Assembly: GCA_039105265.1 (NCBI GenBank)
Contig: JAPFFF010000002.1
Coordinates: 7,564,001-7,628,000 of the forward strand
Reading direction: 5' to 3'
DNA length: 64,000 nt
From: Tritrichomonas musculus
Taxonomy: Eukaryota > Parabasalia > Tritrichomonadida > Tritrichomonadidae
The notes beneath the pieces were generated by a model. The model was not told the DNA's origin. It saw only the letters and a list, made by a program, of their open reading frames with translations, and ran no database searches. The number at the start of each line of letters is the position of its first letter. Positions within the stretch are counted from its first letter, which is position 1. Positions 9,617 to 19,435 of this stretch are shown here, one piece after another. Position numbers and translations under genes: made by a program.

Positions 9617-10405
9617 TTAAGTTTGAGGAATTTTTTTCAGAAATTCGTCAAAACTATTTTTCATTCTCATTGCTGATTCATTGAATCTATCTGCTTCTTC
9701 TCTGCCTGATCTAATTTTCTCTTTCATAACAGCATTTTTTACCGTTAATTCTTCTTTTTGGGCTTTTAATTTTTCAATCTCGTTCATCATTTCTTCAATC
9801 ATACCGAAAACACTTGAAGATTCATTATTAACTCTATCAATCATTTGAGGCAAATGTTTAATTTCTTGGTAAGCTGAATCTATCATTTGGAATGAAGGTA
9901 TAAGAGATGGAATGTCATTGTTGTATTCAACAACGGTTATTGGTGGATTGTTAATTGTATTCATATATATCTCTGTAAAATCAGCCTGCCCTCCAAAAAA
10001 GTTAACAATTTTTTTGCTTATTGTTTGATCGCTTGGCAACAATTTTTTGCTTGGATCTGAATCTATACTATCTTGAATAAACGGTATACAAATAGTGACT
10101 GGCTTTTTATCGTAGATTTTTTCTTTGCCCTCTGGAAGCGACATAGTAGACAAATTTAAATTAAGTTCAGGAACAGCTGAAAGCGGTATATCTATATTAG
10201 GAAAACCTCCTTCACTTTTTGGTAGTGTTGGAAATGAAATTTTTGGAATTTCGTTTTGTTGATTATTTTTAATACCAATTGTTGGGATAACAGGAATTGA
10301 AGGAATAGAAATCTTCTTTTTTTCAGGATGATCTTTATTTTGATTACTGCCTTTACTTCCTTGATGACTTAAATTGATTAAAGGAACTGAGCTTGATTTA
10401 TCCAT
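9617..10405 (-). CDS. Coiled-coil protein of unknown function
   Basis: An uninterrupted 262-residue protein from an ATG at 10405. Residues 1-110 are proline/serine/isoleucine-rich with repeated IPSIPVIP-like segments, probably disordered. A mixed middle segment (about 125-185) is followed by a helical C-terminus (about 175-260) with the heptad pattern of a coiled coil, rich in E, K and M. No catalytic motif is seen. Composition and ordinary codon use favour a real gene over chance. It is divergently oriented from the CDC20 homologue with 367 bp between the two ATGs, so the two may share a promoter region; there is no evidence for a shared function. Confidence 0.65.
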   Translation of the reverse strand: MDKSSSVPLINLSHQGSKGSNQNKDHPEKKKISIPSIPVIPTIGIKNNQQNEIPKISFPTLPKSEGGFPNIDIPLSAVPELNLNLSTMSLPEGKEKIYDKKPVTICIPFIQDSIDSDPSKKLLPSDQTISKKIVNFFGGQADFTEIYMNTINNPPITVVEYNNDIPSLIPSFQMIDSAYQEIKHLPQMIDRVNNESSSVFGMIEEMMNEIEKLKAQKEELTVKNAVMKEKIRSGREEADRFNESAMRMKNSFDEFLKKIPQT

Positions 10406-10772
10406 ACAGAAATAATAAACTATTGTAATAATTCAATCGTAATAGTCAAATATATGGTGAAAAAATAATTTTAAACTGAATCTACAAAATTTTATAACAC
10501 ATCAATATCTGAGAAATGATTTATCTTCATATTAAAAAGAACGAAAATAATGCATTAGAATCATTACTCAAATTATGTTTAACACAAAAAAAAACTTGAA
10601 AATTAATTGAGAAAGTTTTTTTCATTTTGATTCCAAAAAAAGCTTTATTTTATACGCAATGATTTTTTTGAATTTTTCAGAATCCCATCAGATTGAAAAC
10701 CTTTTAAAAAAATGAGATCCGTTTTTTCCAATTTTTGAAAAAGTTAGAAATTTTCAAAAAAAATTCAATTTG
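10406..10772. promoter_or_regulatory. Divergent intergenic region
   Basis: The only spacer between the coiled-coil gene (minus strand) and the CDC20/CDH1 gene (plus strand), so it must carry both upstream regions. It is AT-rich. The stretch TTTTTCAGAATCCCATCAGA near 10670-10690 is the least AT-rich part, but I could not pick a convincing initiator. Confidence 0.35.
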
Positions 10773-12431
10773 ATGACTTACGCTGATATTCTTTCTCAAA
10801 CACCACGCGCAAATCGCACTAGTTCAGATCGTCTTATATCGCCTCCGAGAATACCATCTCCACGCGGTTCTTTAACTCCAGATCCAAAACGTCCAGAATC
10901 CCGCCTATCATCCAAATCAGCTTTACGATTTTCTATGGCTCCGCTTTCCCCCACCAGGAAAACTAGTTCTAATTGTTTTTTACTTAGTCGAAGTTTTAGT
11001 ACTGGTGGATGTGGAATCCCACATAAATTATTCCAAACAAATTCTACTGATATTGCTCTTTCACCTCGCAGAAAAAATTCAACTGGCAGAAATAGCGATC
11101 TTTCAAGTCCAGGCAGTTCATCATTCCTCCAAAATAAAAGATATCTTCCATCCAAACCCAGCCACGAATTACAATTTTCAGACATACCGTCAGACTTTTA
11201 TATTTCACCTATGGATTGGTCCAAGCATGACATCATTGCTTTTGCTCTCTCCACTGAACTTGCTTTCATAAATCCCAAAACAGAAGAATTTTCAGTCCCT
11301 CCTTCCCCTCTCGATGCCACTTCAGTCAAATTTGATAACTCTGGTGAATCTCTTGCTCTCGGTTGTGAAGATGGTCATCTTGAGATTTTTGATGTTTTAT
11401 CCCTTACAACTAAATCAACCTTTGATCTCTTTGAAAACAGCACAGTTCTTGTTTCAGACTGGAATGAAGATATAATTGTGTCAGGTGGTCGTGATGGAAT
11501 GATGAGTGTAATTGATACTCGTATTGGTGAGCCAGTTATCTATGATAAAATCCATGCAGAAGAAGTTTGTTGTGTTAAATTTTGCGACAGATCAACATCG
11601 ACCACTACAACTTCCACAAGATCACCTTTAAAAAATCAAGCTGCACCTTCTACAACCTCCTCTATGATTAATCATTATAATTATTCATCAACAGCCTCGC
11701 AATTAGCCAACGACGACAATAACAACTTCAGTTCTGTTTACATATCATCAAGTACAGATTTGAATGATGTTTCAGTTGAATCATCATCTTCTGTAAGTTC
11801 TAATTTAAGACTGAGCTTGAATTTGAATTTAAATTCTGATGAAATGACCCCATTTTCAAGTTCATTTGACTCCTCAATTAATTTAAATACATCCATAAAT
11901 TCTCCAGTCTCATCAATTTCTCTTTCCTCCTCAAATTGCATCTTTGCAACAAGTGGGAATGATTGTGTTGTGAAGCTTTGGGACATGCGAAACTTAAACG
12001 AGCCAACACTTGTCTTTTCTCAACATACAGCGGCGGTTAGGGCCATTCAATTTTCACCTACGGCGCCAAACATTATTGCAACTGGCGGAGGAACGTCAGA
12101 CAAGACAATCAAGCTCTGGAATTACTTGACTGGAGATCTGATAAGTTCAATCAACACTGGCTCCCAGGTCTGCAATCTGTTCTGGAACGAGGAATACAAC
12201 GAAATCCTCTCCACGCACGGATTCTCGCAGAACCAGCTGGCTCTGTGGAAGGGAACCGATTTGTCGCCGATTGCGCAGTTTCACGAGCACAAACAGAGGG
12301 TCCTTTTCATGGCCGTCTCGCCTGATTCGACGAGAGTGGCAACGGCGGCGCCAAACGACGGAATGCTCATATGGAAGATGTTCCCTTCCAATCGTCTGTC
12401 GCTGACACACTCAATGATGCTGCTCAGATGA
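10773..12431 (+). CDS. CDC20/CDH1-family APC/C activator (WD40)
   Basis: 552 residues from the ATG at 10773; the codon before it is TTG. The C-terminal half is diagnostic of the Cdc20/Cdh1 family: GGGTSDKTIKLWN, then TGSQVCNLFW, STHGFSQNQLALW and a final HKQRVLFMAVSPD blade. The propeller spans about 145-540. An N-terminal DRLISPPR at about residues 19-26 resembles the C-box (DR[YF]IPxR) that docks on the APC/C. The protein ends in LR, close to the IR tail that binds APC3. The family recruits mitotic substrates for ubiquitination. A serine/threonine/asparagine-rich insertion of about 110 residues (roughly 275-385) sits between blades. The last 300 bases are GC-rich. It faces the next gene tail to tail. 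Confidence 0.9.
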   Translation: MTYADILSQTPRANRTSSDRLISPPRIPSPRGSLTPDPKRPESRLSSKSALRFSMAPLSPTRKTSSNCFLLSRSFSTGGCGIPHKLFQTNSTDIALSPRRKNSTGRNSDLSSPGSSSFLQNKRYLPSKPSHELQFSDIPSDFYISPMDWSKHDIIAFALSTELAFINPKTEEFSVPPSPLDATSVKFDNSGESLALGCEDGHLEIFDVLSLTTKSTFDLFENSTVLVSDWNEDIIVSGGRDGMMSVIDTRIGEPVIYDKIHAEEVCCVKFCDRSTSTTTTSTRSPLKNQAAPSTTSSMINHYNYSSTASQLANDDNNNFSSVYISSSTDLNDVSVESSSSVSSNLRLSLNLNLNSDEMTPFSSSFDSSINLNTSINSPVSSISLSSSNCIFATSGNDCVVKLWDMRNLNEPTLVFSQHTAAVRAIQFSPTAPNIIATGGGTSDKTIKLWNYLTGDLISSINTGSQVCNLFWNEEYNEILSTHGFSQNQLALWKGTDLSPIAQFHEHKQRVLFMAVSPDSTRVATAAPNDGMLIWKMFPSNRLSLTHSMMLLR

Positions 12432-12876
12432 GGACTTCCTCTTTTTTTATTTTTTATTTTTGTTTGATAATTTGTTGTTGTTGTTTTGTTTTGTTCATTT
12501 TTTTATTATAAAAATGAACTCTAATTGACTGTTTGATTAATAAATCATTTGTCTATTTTTTTTTTTTTTTGAATGCTTCTTTTGAATTTCTGAAACTTTT
12601 TGAATAATGCTTTCAAAAAGTTGTTTTTTTTTTTTTTTTTTAGAGGTGATGAATCTAGGGATTTTTATTATTCACTTTTTCCCAAAAAAAGTTGAACTTT
12701 TCCAAGGGAAAAGTTAATTTTGAACATCACTAATGAATCTATTTAAAACAAAGAAAAATATTGTTCATATATATTTAATCTCTTAAGAGATTTGAATAGG
12801 TATTATTATGATGAATTTTATTAAACACAAATCATATTTAAAAAAAAAATACACAAAAAAAGTATTTGAATCTTGT
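12432..12876. other. Convergent 3' spacer
   Basis: A spacer between two convergent genes, rich in T-runs on the plus strand that could help end transcription from the CDC20 side. No gene seen. Confidence 0.4.
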
Positions 12877-15021
12877 TCACATTAGGCTCTCTTCTGATAA
12901 ACTGTCGCTAAGTGAGAGATCCAATCTGAAATGCGATGAGGAAAGATCTGCTGGTGGTTGACGAGCTTTGCTTGTTTCTTCTTTTTGAGTTTTGGCTTCT
13001 TGTTTCGATTCTGCTTTTTGAGAATTTTTGTTTTCTTTTTCCAAATTCGAGTCTTTCTTCTCCTCCTCTCTCTCTTGGCTTATTCCAGGTTCTTTCTCAT
13101 GCTCTAGATTTGAATCTGGCTTTGATTCATCATTTGGATTTTGCTCCTCCTTATTTGCAGTCGAATTCAAGCTTCCTTCTTTTTCATTCTCTTGTTCTCC
13201 ATTTGAGTCCAGCTTTGATTCAGCATCAGAATTACGCTTGTCATTATTCATGGTTGAGTTCAAGCTCTCTCCTTTCTCTTCGTTTATGTCAGATTCTTTC
13301 TCGTTTTCTAGTTTTGAGTTCAGCTTTGAATCTGCATCAGAATTTTGCTTGTCTTTATTCATGGTTGAGTTCAAACTCTCCTCTTTCTCACGTTCTTGAT
13401 TTGATCCAAGCTTTGATTCAGCATCAGAATTACGCTTGTCATTATTCATGGTTGAATTCAAGCTCTCTCCTTTCTCTTCGTTTATGTCAGATTCTTTCTC
13501 GTTTTCTAGTTTTGAGTCCAGCTTTGAATCGTCATCAGAATTTTTCTTTTCATTATTCACGGTTGAATTCAAACTTTCATCTTTCTCACGTTTTTGATTT
13601 GAGTCAAGTTTTGATTCAACATCAGAATTATGCTTTTCATTGTTCATGGTTGAATTCAAGCTCTCTTCTTTCTCTTTGTTTAATTCAGATTCTTTCTCAC
13701 GTTCATGATTTGAATCAGTCTTTGATTGCTCATCAGAATTATGCTTTTCATTGTTCATTGTTGAATTCAAACTCATTTCTTGCTCAGAATCAAGATTCAA
13801 TTTAGCTTCGCTGATTGAATTTTGTTTTCCCTTTTCTAAATTCAATTTTCTTTCATCCAAATCTGATTCGTGCTTCTCCTCTTTTTCTTTGTCCGAGTTT
13901 TCTTTATTTTCATGGCTTGATTTCTGCCTTGTTTTCTGTTCTTGAACAAAGCTAGAATCATTTTCGTTCTCATAAATTTCTTCTTTTTGATCTCTCTGGC
14001 TATTTTTCCTTTCAATTTCAGAATCCTGATTTGAATCAAGTCTTCCTTCCTCTGAGCCCGAAGCGAATTCTTGCTTGCTTAACTCGCCATTGTCAGAATC
14101 GAGTCCATTTTGAGCTGGATTTGAGCCAGGCATTCTTGATTCTATTTTTTCTTGTTTTTCAAAAATCGAAATCGAACTAGATTCACCATCATTGAATTTT
14201 CCAGTGCTTGAATTTAATCTTTCTCTCTTTCTACGACTTGAGCCTGCACTAGATTTGCCGCCTGCTGCTTCGTGCTTTTCGCTTTCTGAAATTGATTTGG
14301 CTTGTTTTTGTTGAATTGAATTTGAGCCAGATTTCGAATTTTTTAATTTTTCATTTTTTGATTCTTGTTTAACTTGATTCGGAGTTGAAGTAGTTTTTCC
14401 AGAATTTGCTCTAAGTCTCCTTGTTCTTGGATTCCGCTTCATTTCATTCTCGCTCACAAAATTTGAATTGGAGTCTGTTTGATTTCTTTCAATTTCTTTC
14501 TTTTTTTCTTCACTCAATTCAGTTTCCATGTCAATGAATTTCTGAGGAAGCTCATAATGAGGAATTGAAAAGCCACCAACTTGAGTGAACTTCACTTTTT
14601 CTTTACCTGAAGAAAAGTGGCTACTCATCGGACGATGCGGACGGGCACTGCGGCAAGCCGGATACCCCAATGAGGGAGGCCTTATTTGTGAGCTAGAGAC
14701 TGATTTCTTTCTGGCTTGTTTTTTAGTTACTTGCTCAATGAGCTTCGGATCATGGAAACTTCTGGAATTAATGACTTTATTGGCATAATGCTCATTGATG
14801 ATTTCGATGCAAAGATCCTCATATTGCTGTCTTTCCTTTCGTTTGATGGCTGTTTTTCGGTGAAGAACTTCAAAACTGAAAACAACTGGCGGATGAGAGA
14901 AGTCGGTCGCACATTTCTGTTCTTGAATCGTCTTTAAATGAACTTTATAATCACGACGTCTTTTGTCTAATTCAAGATGACTAGGAAGAACAGGACGATT
15001 AATCGATTTCCCAACTTTCAT
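12877..15021 (-). CDS. Acidic repeat-rich protein of unknown function
   Basis: 714 residues from the ATG at 15021. Residues 1-170 are a basic, conserved-looking part (VLPSHLELDKRRRDYKVHL, then VVFSFEVLHRKTAIKRKERQ and a helical region). A lysine/serine/glutamate-rich linker of about 240 residues follows. Residues about 415-640 are tandem repeats beginning ESLNSTMNN, with unit lengths alternating near 37 and 29 residues. The C-terminus is serine/leucine-rich. No enzyme motif is seen. The N-terminal part could be a cytoskeletal or flagellar segment, but I cannot name a family. Low-complexity tails like this are usually disordered. Confidence 0.75.
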   Translation of the reverse strand: MKVGKSINRPVLPSHLELDKRRRDYKVHLKTIQEQKCATDFSHPPVVFSFEVLHRKTAIKRKERQQYEDLCIEIINEHYANKVINSRSFHDPKLIEQVTKKQARKKSVSSSQIRPPSLGYPACRSARPHRPMSSHFSSGKEKVKFTQVGGFSIPHYELPQKFIDMETELSEEKKKEIERNQTDSNSNFVSENEMKRNPRTRRLRANSGKTTSTPNQVKQESKNEKLKNSKSGSNSIQQKQAKSISESEKHEAAGGKSSAGSSRRKRERLNSSTGKFNDGESSSISIFEKQEKIESRMPGSNPAQNGLDSDNGELSKQEFASGSEEGRLDSNQDSEIERKNSQRDQKEEIYENENDSSFVQEQKTRQKSSHENKENSDKEKEEKHESDLDERKLNLEKGKQNSISEAKLNLDSEQEMSLNSTMNNEKHNSDEQSKTDSNHEREKESELNKEKEESLNSTMNNEKHNSDVESKLDSNQKREKDESLNSTVNNEKKNSDDDSKLDSKLENEKESDINEEKGESLNSTMNNDKRNSDAESKLGSNQEREKEESLNSTMNKDKQNSDADSKLNSKLENEKESDINEEKGESLNSTMNNDKRNSDAESKLDSNGEQENEKEGSLNSTANKEEQNPNDESKPDSNLEHEKEPGISQEREEEKKDSNLEKENKNSQKAESKQEAKTQKEETSKARQPPADLSSSHFRLDLSLSDSLSEESLM
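13090..13790 (-). repeat. In-frame coding minisatellite (ESLNST repeats)
   Basis: About seven copies of a 29- or 37-codon unit lie within the acidic protein. Long and short units alternate, giving a higher-order period of about 66 codons, as expected if a two-unit block was duplicated. All copies keep frame. Confidence 0.8.
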
Positions 15022-15316
15022 TTTTATATAAAAATTTTCAATTAAAACCGATCAAAAGGTATTCAATTATAAATGTACGTTTAAATATTCATGAACTCTT
15101 CGAAAACAAAAATATTAAATAAATAAATCAACAATATTTTAATATTAATTCAAAGCAACAATAAAAGTGAAAAAAAATCTATGTTTGAGAATAATTCATT
15201 AATAATCTAATAAAATATAAATGGTATTAAACTTACTAATCATTTAGATAACACTTAAATTGTTTTTTAAAAAAAAATAAATATTCTTTTTTTGAATTTA
15301 AAAAGCTCTGGGCTTT
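15022..15316. other. AT-rich spacer
   Basis: Spacer between tandem minus-strand genes. No feature seen apart from A/T runs. Confidence 0.4.
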
Positions 15317-17524
15317 TCACATTTCTAACATTGTATCACTGCCTTCCTTAGTTTTCTTTTTCCTCATAAAAATAACAACACCAACAACAGCAGCAACAAC
15401 TACAACGACCACAACAACGACAATTGCAGCAATTGCGCCAGTACTTAATCCTTTATCTTTTTTGTTTGAGTCGTTAGGTTCATTTGGATCGATGGACTCT
15501 GTCTGTCCGTTCGATTCAATTTGGTCTGCTGTTTGACTAGACTCTGTTGAATCAGCTTTTTCAGAAGAATTGTCGATTTCGTTAATATCACTAGATTTGG
15601 GAGCATTTTCAGTTGATTCAGTATGATCATCTTTATCACTTGAAATTACTGTCTCATCAGGGTCACTTTTCAAAGCTCTTCTGGCCAAATAGCTTTTCAA
15701 ATAATTTCTCTCTTTCTTGATGTCCATGTCATTTGCCATGTACATCAGTGACATATGAGTCTGCTTGTATCCATTCAATGACATTGAACTCCTCATTCCA
15801 GGGTCCTGTGAGAGTGATGTCAATTTGATATCAGTATCAAAATCAGTTGTAAAGATAACTAGCTGATCCCAATCAGGAGTTGAAATAATGAATTCTTCTC
15901 TCCAATCACCAATTATATCCCCATGAAAAAGTGGATAAGTTTCATCGACTGTTGGATCTACGCCATAAATGTCGTGGTACACTTTATAAGCGGTCAAAAG
16001 TCTGTCAGTGTTATTCTTCTTATAATCCCATTTATTTATCGTTGTCTTGTGGTAGCATGCTGGTATTAAAGTTCCATCCCAATATATATTATTAGCTGGC
16101 CACAACGGAGTCGTATCTTCAGCGACCATTTCATTTGTCTTTGCATTATACATTCCATAAAATGAGAAAACTTCTAAGCCGGGATAACGTGGATCAAAAT
16201 CTCCAATGTTGCCGCGTCCATTGTCAACTTGGTGGTCCGCATAATGCCTCCAAACAACATCGCCAGAGGAAGCGTTGTAATAATATTCGCTAACATTCTC
16301 TGGATTGTCTTGCTGAACACCATAGCCCATCATTGTGTCGTCATTCACGTCGTATCGGCCAACATAAAATCTGTCGCCATGAATGATTCCATTTTTTCCC
16401 ATGTCATAGCGAAGGCTGCCATCCTCGCCGTTTAGAGCGAAGCCAATCTCGAGGACTTCGTCTTTGCCGTCAAAGTTAACGTCCGCTATGCGAGTTTGGT
16501 GGCCTTCGTCGCATTTATCTGTGTCTTTTCGATCCCAGCACCAATTCATGACAAACTCGTTGTTATCGTTAAAGCTGTAGGATGCAATAAGAAAGTGGAA
16601 CTTCCTTCTATCGTCACGATTAAGCATGACTGAGACTAAACTTGGTCGGACGCCATCTAGATATCCAATTCCAAATCGACCTGGCATTGGACCATGTTCA
16701 ATGTAAGGATTATAAAGGGGAGTCTTTGCTTTGAGTGTGCCTGTCATTCCATCAATAACAGCCATCCACTGATCAGAATCTAAATATTTATAATTTTCAT
16801 CATGGCCTTCATTCCAAAAGACTGAGCCATCACCAAATGTGACATTGTTGGCTATTCGAATGAAAACTTCCGATTTGCCATCTCCATCGAGATCATAAAC
16901 ATTAACTCCATCAAAATGCCCATAGTTGACAGTAGTCGCACTTGGGCGGAAAATATCATGGTTATCACTGTTATGTCCGAGATTTATCTCCCATAAAAAT
17001 GTGCCATTATGTAAATATGCTTCGATCGTTTGAGTAGTACTGCACATTCGTGCAAGAACAAAATCAAATTTGCCATCACCGTTTAAATCTCCTGGCCAAA
17101 CAATTTTAATAGGGCATCCTGGGCGAATTGGAACTCTGTAAAATGGAGCAACTGGGGTATTTGATTTGAGAGTATATTTTGTGCTGTTTTCTACTTCAAC
17201 GGATGAAACTACAGAACCTACAAAATAATTATATTCTTTTGCTATATCACGGGTGGTGTCCTTGTAATTAGTTACATCTGAAATTGGTTCATTGTTTAAT
17301 TTTTCAATGGTATGAGATGAAACATCTTCACGATAAATATTAAAACTAATATCGTCGTCATCAGTAATTAGAAAACGCCAACTTATGAATGCTACATTTT
17401 TTTTTGAATTAATAACAACAACTCCTCGATCTAAATCCTCATTATATTTGGGAATTTTTTTGGTGCTATATCCATATGTATTTCCTTTGAGACAGAAAGC
17501 GCAATAAATGTAGATGAAAAGCAT
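15317..17524 (-). CDS. Membrane-anchored rhamnogalacturonan lyase (PL11-like)
   Basis: 735 residues from the ATG at 17524; an upstream extension has only TTG at 17575. The protein starts with a hydrophobic signal peptide (MLFIYIYCAFCL). The body (about 25-620) matches polysaccharide lyase family 11, the YesW/YesX type of rhamnogalacturonan lyases. It shows FRVP-like APFYRVPIRPG, DLNGDGKFDFVLAR, NVYDLDGDGKSEVF, IADVNFDGKDEV, HGDIIGDWREEFI and the GYKQTHM end. The repeated DxDGDGxxE loops bind calcium. After a serine/aspartate/threonine-rich stalk (about 620-690) come a 23-residue valine/alanine membrane segment and a basic tail (MRKKK), the layout of trichomonad surface proteins. Likely role: cutting pectin backbone outside the cell. 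PL11 is mainly bacterial and fungal, so lateral transfer followed by added targeting signals is inferred. Confidence 0.88.
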   Translation of the reverse strand: MLFIYIYCAFCLKGNTYGYSTKKIPKYNEDLDRGVVVINSKKNVAFISWRFLITDDDDISFNIYREDVSSHTIEKLNNEPISDVTNYKDTTRDIAKEYNYFVGSVVSSVEVENSTKYTLKSNTPVAPFYRVPIRPGCPIKIVWPGDLNGDGKFDFVLARMCSTTQTIEAYLHNGTFLWEINLGHNSDNHDIFRPSATTVNYGHFDGVNVYDLDGDGKSEVFIRIANNVTFGDGSVFWNEGHDENYKYLDSDQWMAVIDGMTGTLKAKTPLYNPYIEHGPMPGRFGIGYLDGVRPSLVSVMLNRDDRRKFHFLIASYSFNDNNEFVMNWCWDRKDTDKCDEGHQTRIADVNFDGKDEVLEIGFALNGEDGSLRYDMGKNGIIHGDRFYVGRYDVNDDTMMGYGVQQDNPENVSEYYYNASSGDVVWRHYADHQVDNGRGNIGDFDPRYPGLEVFSFYGMYNAKTNEMVAEDTTPLWPANNIYWDGTLIPACYHKTTINKWDYKKNNTDRLLTAYKVYHDIYGVDPTVDETYPLFHGDIIGDWREEFIISTPDWDQLVIFTTDFDTDIKLTSLSQDPGMRSSMSLNGYKQTHMSLMYMANDMDIKKERNYLKSYLARRALKSDPDETVISSDKDDHTESTENAPKSSDINEIDNSSEKADSTESSQTADQIESNGQTESIDPNEPNDSNKKDKGLSTGAIAAIVVVVVVVVVAAVVGVVIFMRKKKTKEGSDTMLEM

Positions 17525-18292
17525 ATAACTGAATATTTTGTTAGTATATTTTACAAAAAAATCGTAACATTTCAATACAAATTCATCTTTTCTTTGAAAA
17601 AAAATTGTTTTGTTATCAAATTATCTCATTTTATTCAAAACTTTTCATAAATAAGGTCAAATATTTTAAATATGAAATTTCACAGTATCTGAATTTTTCT
17701 GGTAATACTTTATTGTTTTTTTGGAGCATATATCTAAGCGTTGATATTTTAAAAATTTTGAAATGCATTAACATGAATTACCGAAAATCAATATCTAAAA
17801 ATCATTTAACTAATTTTGAGAATATTATTAAAATATTTCAATTGTTTCACTTAAAAATATTCAATACTTTTCAATGTTTATAACGAGCTATATATATAAA
17901 ACAATGAAATGGCTCTAATTAAAAATATTTTTCTATTAATTTGGATGCATAATACTTTATTTATTTTATATAGATGTATTCCAATTCCTCTGAAATAAAA
18001 TATTAGAAAAAATTTGCAATTAATTTATTTGTAAACTTAGTAAGTTTGAATATAGTTTACAGTCATTTTTCTTTATGTTATATTTTGCAATCTGTTTTTC
18101 TTTATGATTTTATAGAATATATTTTTAATTCTCTTTTATAGAGAATTAAAGTTGTAAAACAAAGAATAATGATAAATAATGTGTTTTAATTGAAATTTTT
18201 AGACAAAGCATTGAAAAAGTCAGATAAGAGAAACTTTTTGAAAAAAAAAAAAGGTAAGATTGGAAAGACAAATAAAAATATATTTATTAAAA
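17525..18292. other. AT-rich spacer with a perfect hairpin
   Basis: No gene is supported; the plus-strand frame at 17605-17883 is low-complexity. A perfect 10-bp stem, TTTAATTCTC/GAGAATTAAA, with a 7-base loop lies near 18126-18152. It is close to the 3' end of the zinc-finger gene and has no known role. Confidence 0.4.
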
Positions 18293-19435
18293 TCAACAAA
18301 CAATTTTTTTATATTCAGATCTAATAAATGGTTCAAGATCTGGTGTTTTCTCTTTTATATCTTGATGCGCATCAATGTAATCCAAAGTTTTTTTCAACAA
18401 ATCGCAACGATGGTTTTGATAGACATGAATTATTAAGTCATCGAAATTTGACAAATTTGTTTCATGACAAAAGTCGCAAATAAACACGCCTTTTGATTGT
18501 TCTGCCATTTTATATTTATTCATTATCATTGCCGGAAAAGGATGCACTCTGAACAAGTGTCTATATATTGAAACGATATTTGAAGCAATTAAATCACAAC
18601 AAGGGCACTTGATTGAATTTTCATCATTTGACTTTTTAATTATTTTTTCACAAGAAGGATAAAATCCAATCATAATCAAGTAATGATAAGCGATTGCAAT
18701 GTTTATTAAAGCAAATCTCAAATCAATTCTTGAAATGCTTTTATTGAGGTCAATTTTGACATTTTCATCATTTGAAACTTTTGGTCCAAAAGCGCGAACA
18801 AATTGAGTGTAATTTTGGCAAATAAAAGGATCTGTTTTTATGTTGGTTGGAATCGAGATTCCGAATTCTGAGAGCAAATATTGTGATTCTTTTGGTGTAT
18901 TGAATTCAATAGTTGGCTGTTTTCCTTTCACGCATTGATCAAAAAATTGGCCTAAACCTTTTATTTTCAAATCGATTAAGATTATTCCTTTTGAACAGCC
19001 AATCACCATAATATCTGATGTTTGTAAGACAGAATGCATGATAGGTGATTTTGATATTAAATTATTTAAAACTTGAAAAGTTTTTTCATCATTTTGAAGA
19101 ATATAAACAGATATTGGATCCATATTTGGAATGATATCTAATTTTTCAGATGAATTGAATTTTGATTCGACATTTAAAAAATCAAATCCTAAAAGAATCT
19201 TTAATGATTGATATTCTTGCAGATGATATAATTTATAATGTGTCATTAATGCAACAGCCGTTGGTATTTTTTGAGAGCATAAAGGACATGCCATTGGAAA
19301 TTGATAATCATTCCGAATTTTTTTTGTTGCAGGAAAATCAGGATGTTTGTCCAGAAGATGCTGAATTAATGAGCTTTCTTTATATTTTCCTTTAACGCAA
19401 ATTGGACATTGAAATGTTTTATTTCCTTCACACAT
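18293..19435 (-). CDS. C2H2 zinc-finger protein
   Basis: 380 residues from the ATG at 19435. Four C2H2-type fingers are placed in two pairs: C10-C13-H26-H31, C50-C53-H66-H71, C277-C280-H293-H298 and C320-C323-H337-H342. All use Cx2C and Hx4H spacing. The 200 residues between the pairs form a mixed alpha/beta region without a recognised motif (SDIMVIGCSKGIILIDL near 140, a possible exonuclease-like or structural fold). A nucleic-acid-binding role is likely from the fingers. The middle region is unassigned. The stop is at 18293-18295. Confidence 0.75.
   Translation of the reverse strand: MCEGNKTFQCPICVKGKYKESSLIQHLLDKHPDFPATKKIRNDYQFPMACPLCSQKIPTAVALMTHYKLYHLQEYQSLKILLGFDFLNVESKFNSSEKLDIIPNMDPISVYILQNDEKTFQVLNNLISKSPIMHSVLQTSDIMVIGCSKGIILIDLKIKGLGQFFDQCVKGKQPTIEFNTPKESQYLLSEFGISIPTNIKTDPFICQNYTQFVRAFGPKVSNDENVKIDLNKSISRIDLRFALINIAIAYHYLIMIGFYPSCEKIIKKSNDENSIKCPCCDLIASNIVSIYRHLFRVHPFPAMIMNKYKMAEQSKGVFICDFCHETNLSNFDDLIIHVYQNHRCDLLKKTLDYIDAHQDIKEKTPDLEPFIRSEYKKIVC

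Noticed and set aside
7277-19435. The gene block as an operon
   Set aside because: Genes are on both strands with spacers of hundreds of bases, and trichomonad genes are generally transcribed singly.
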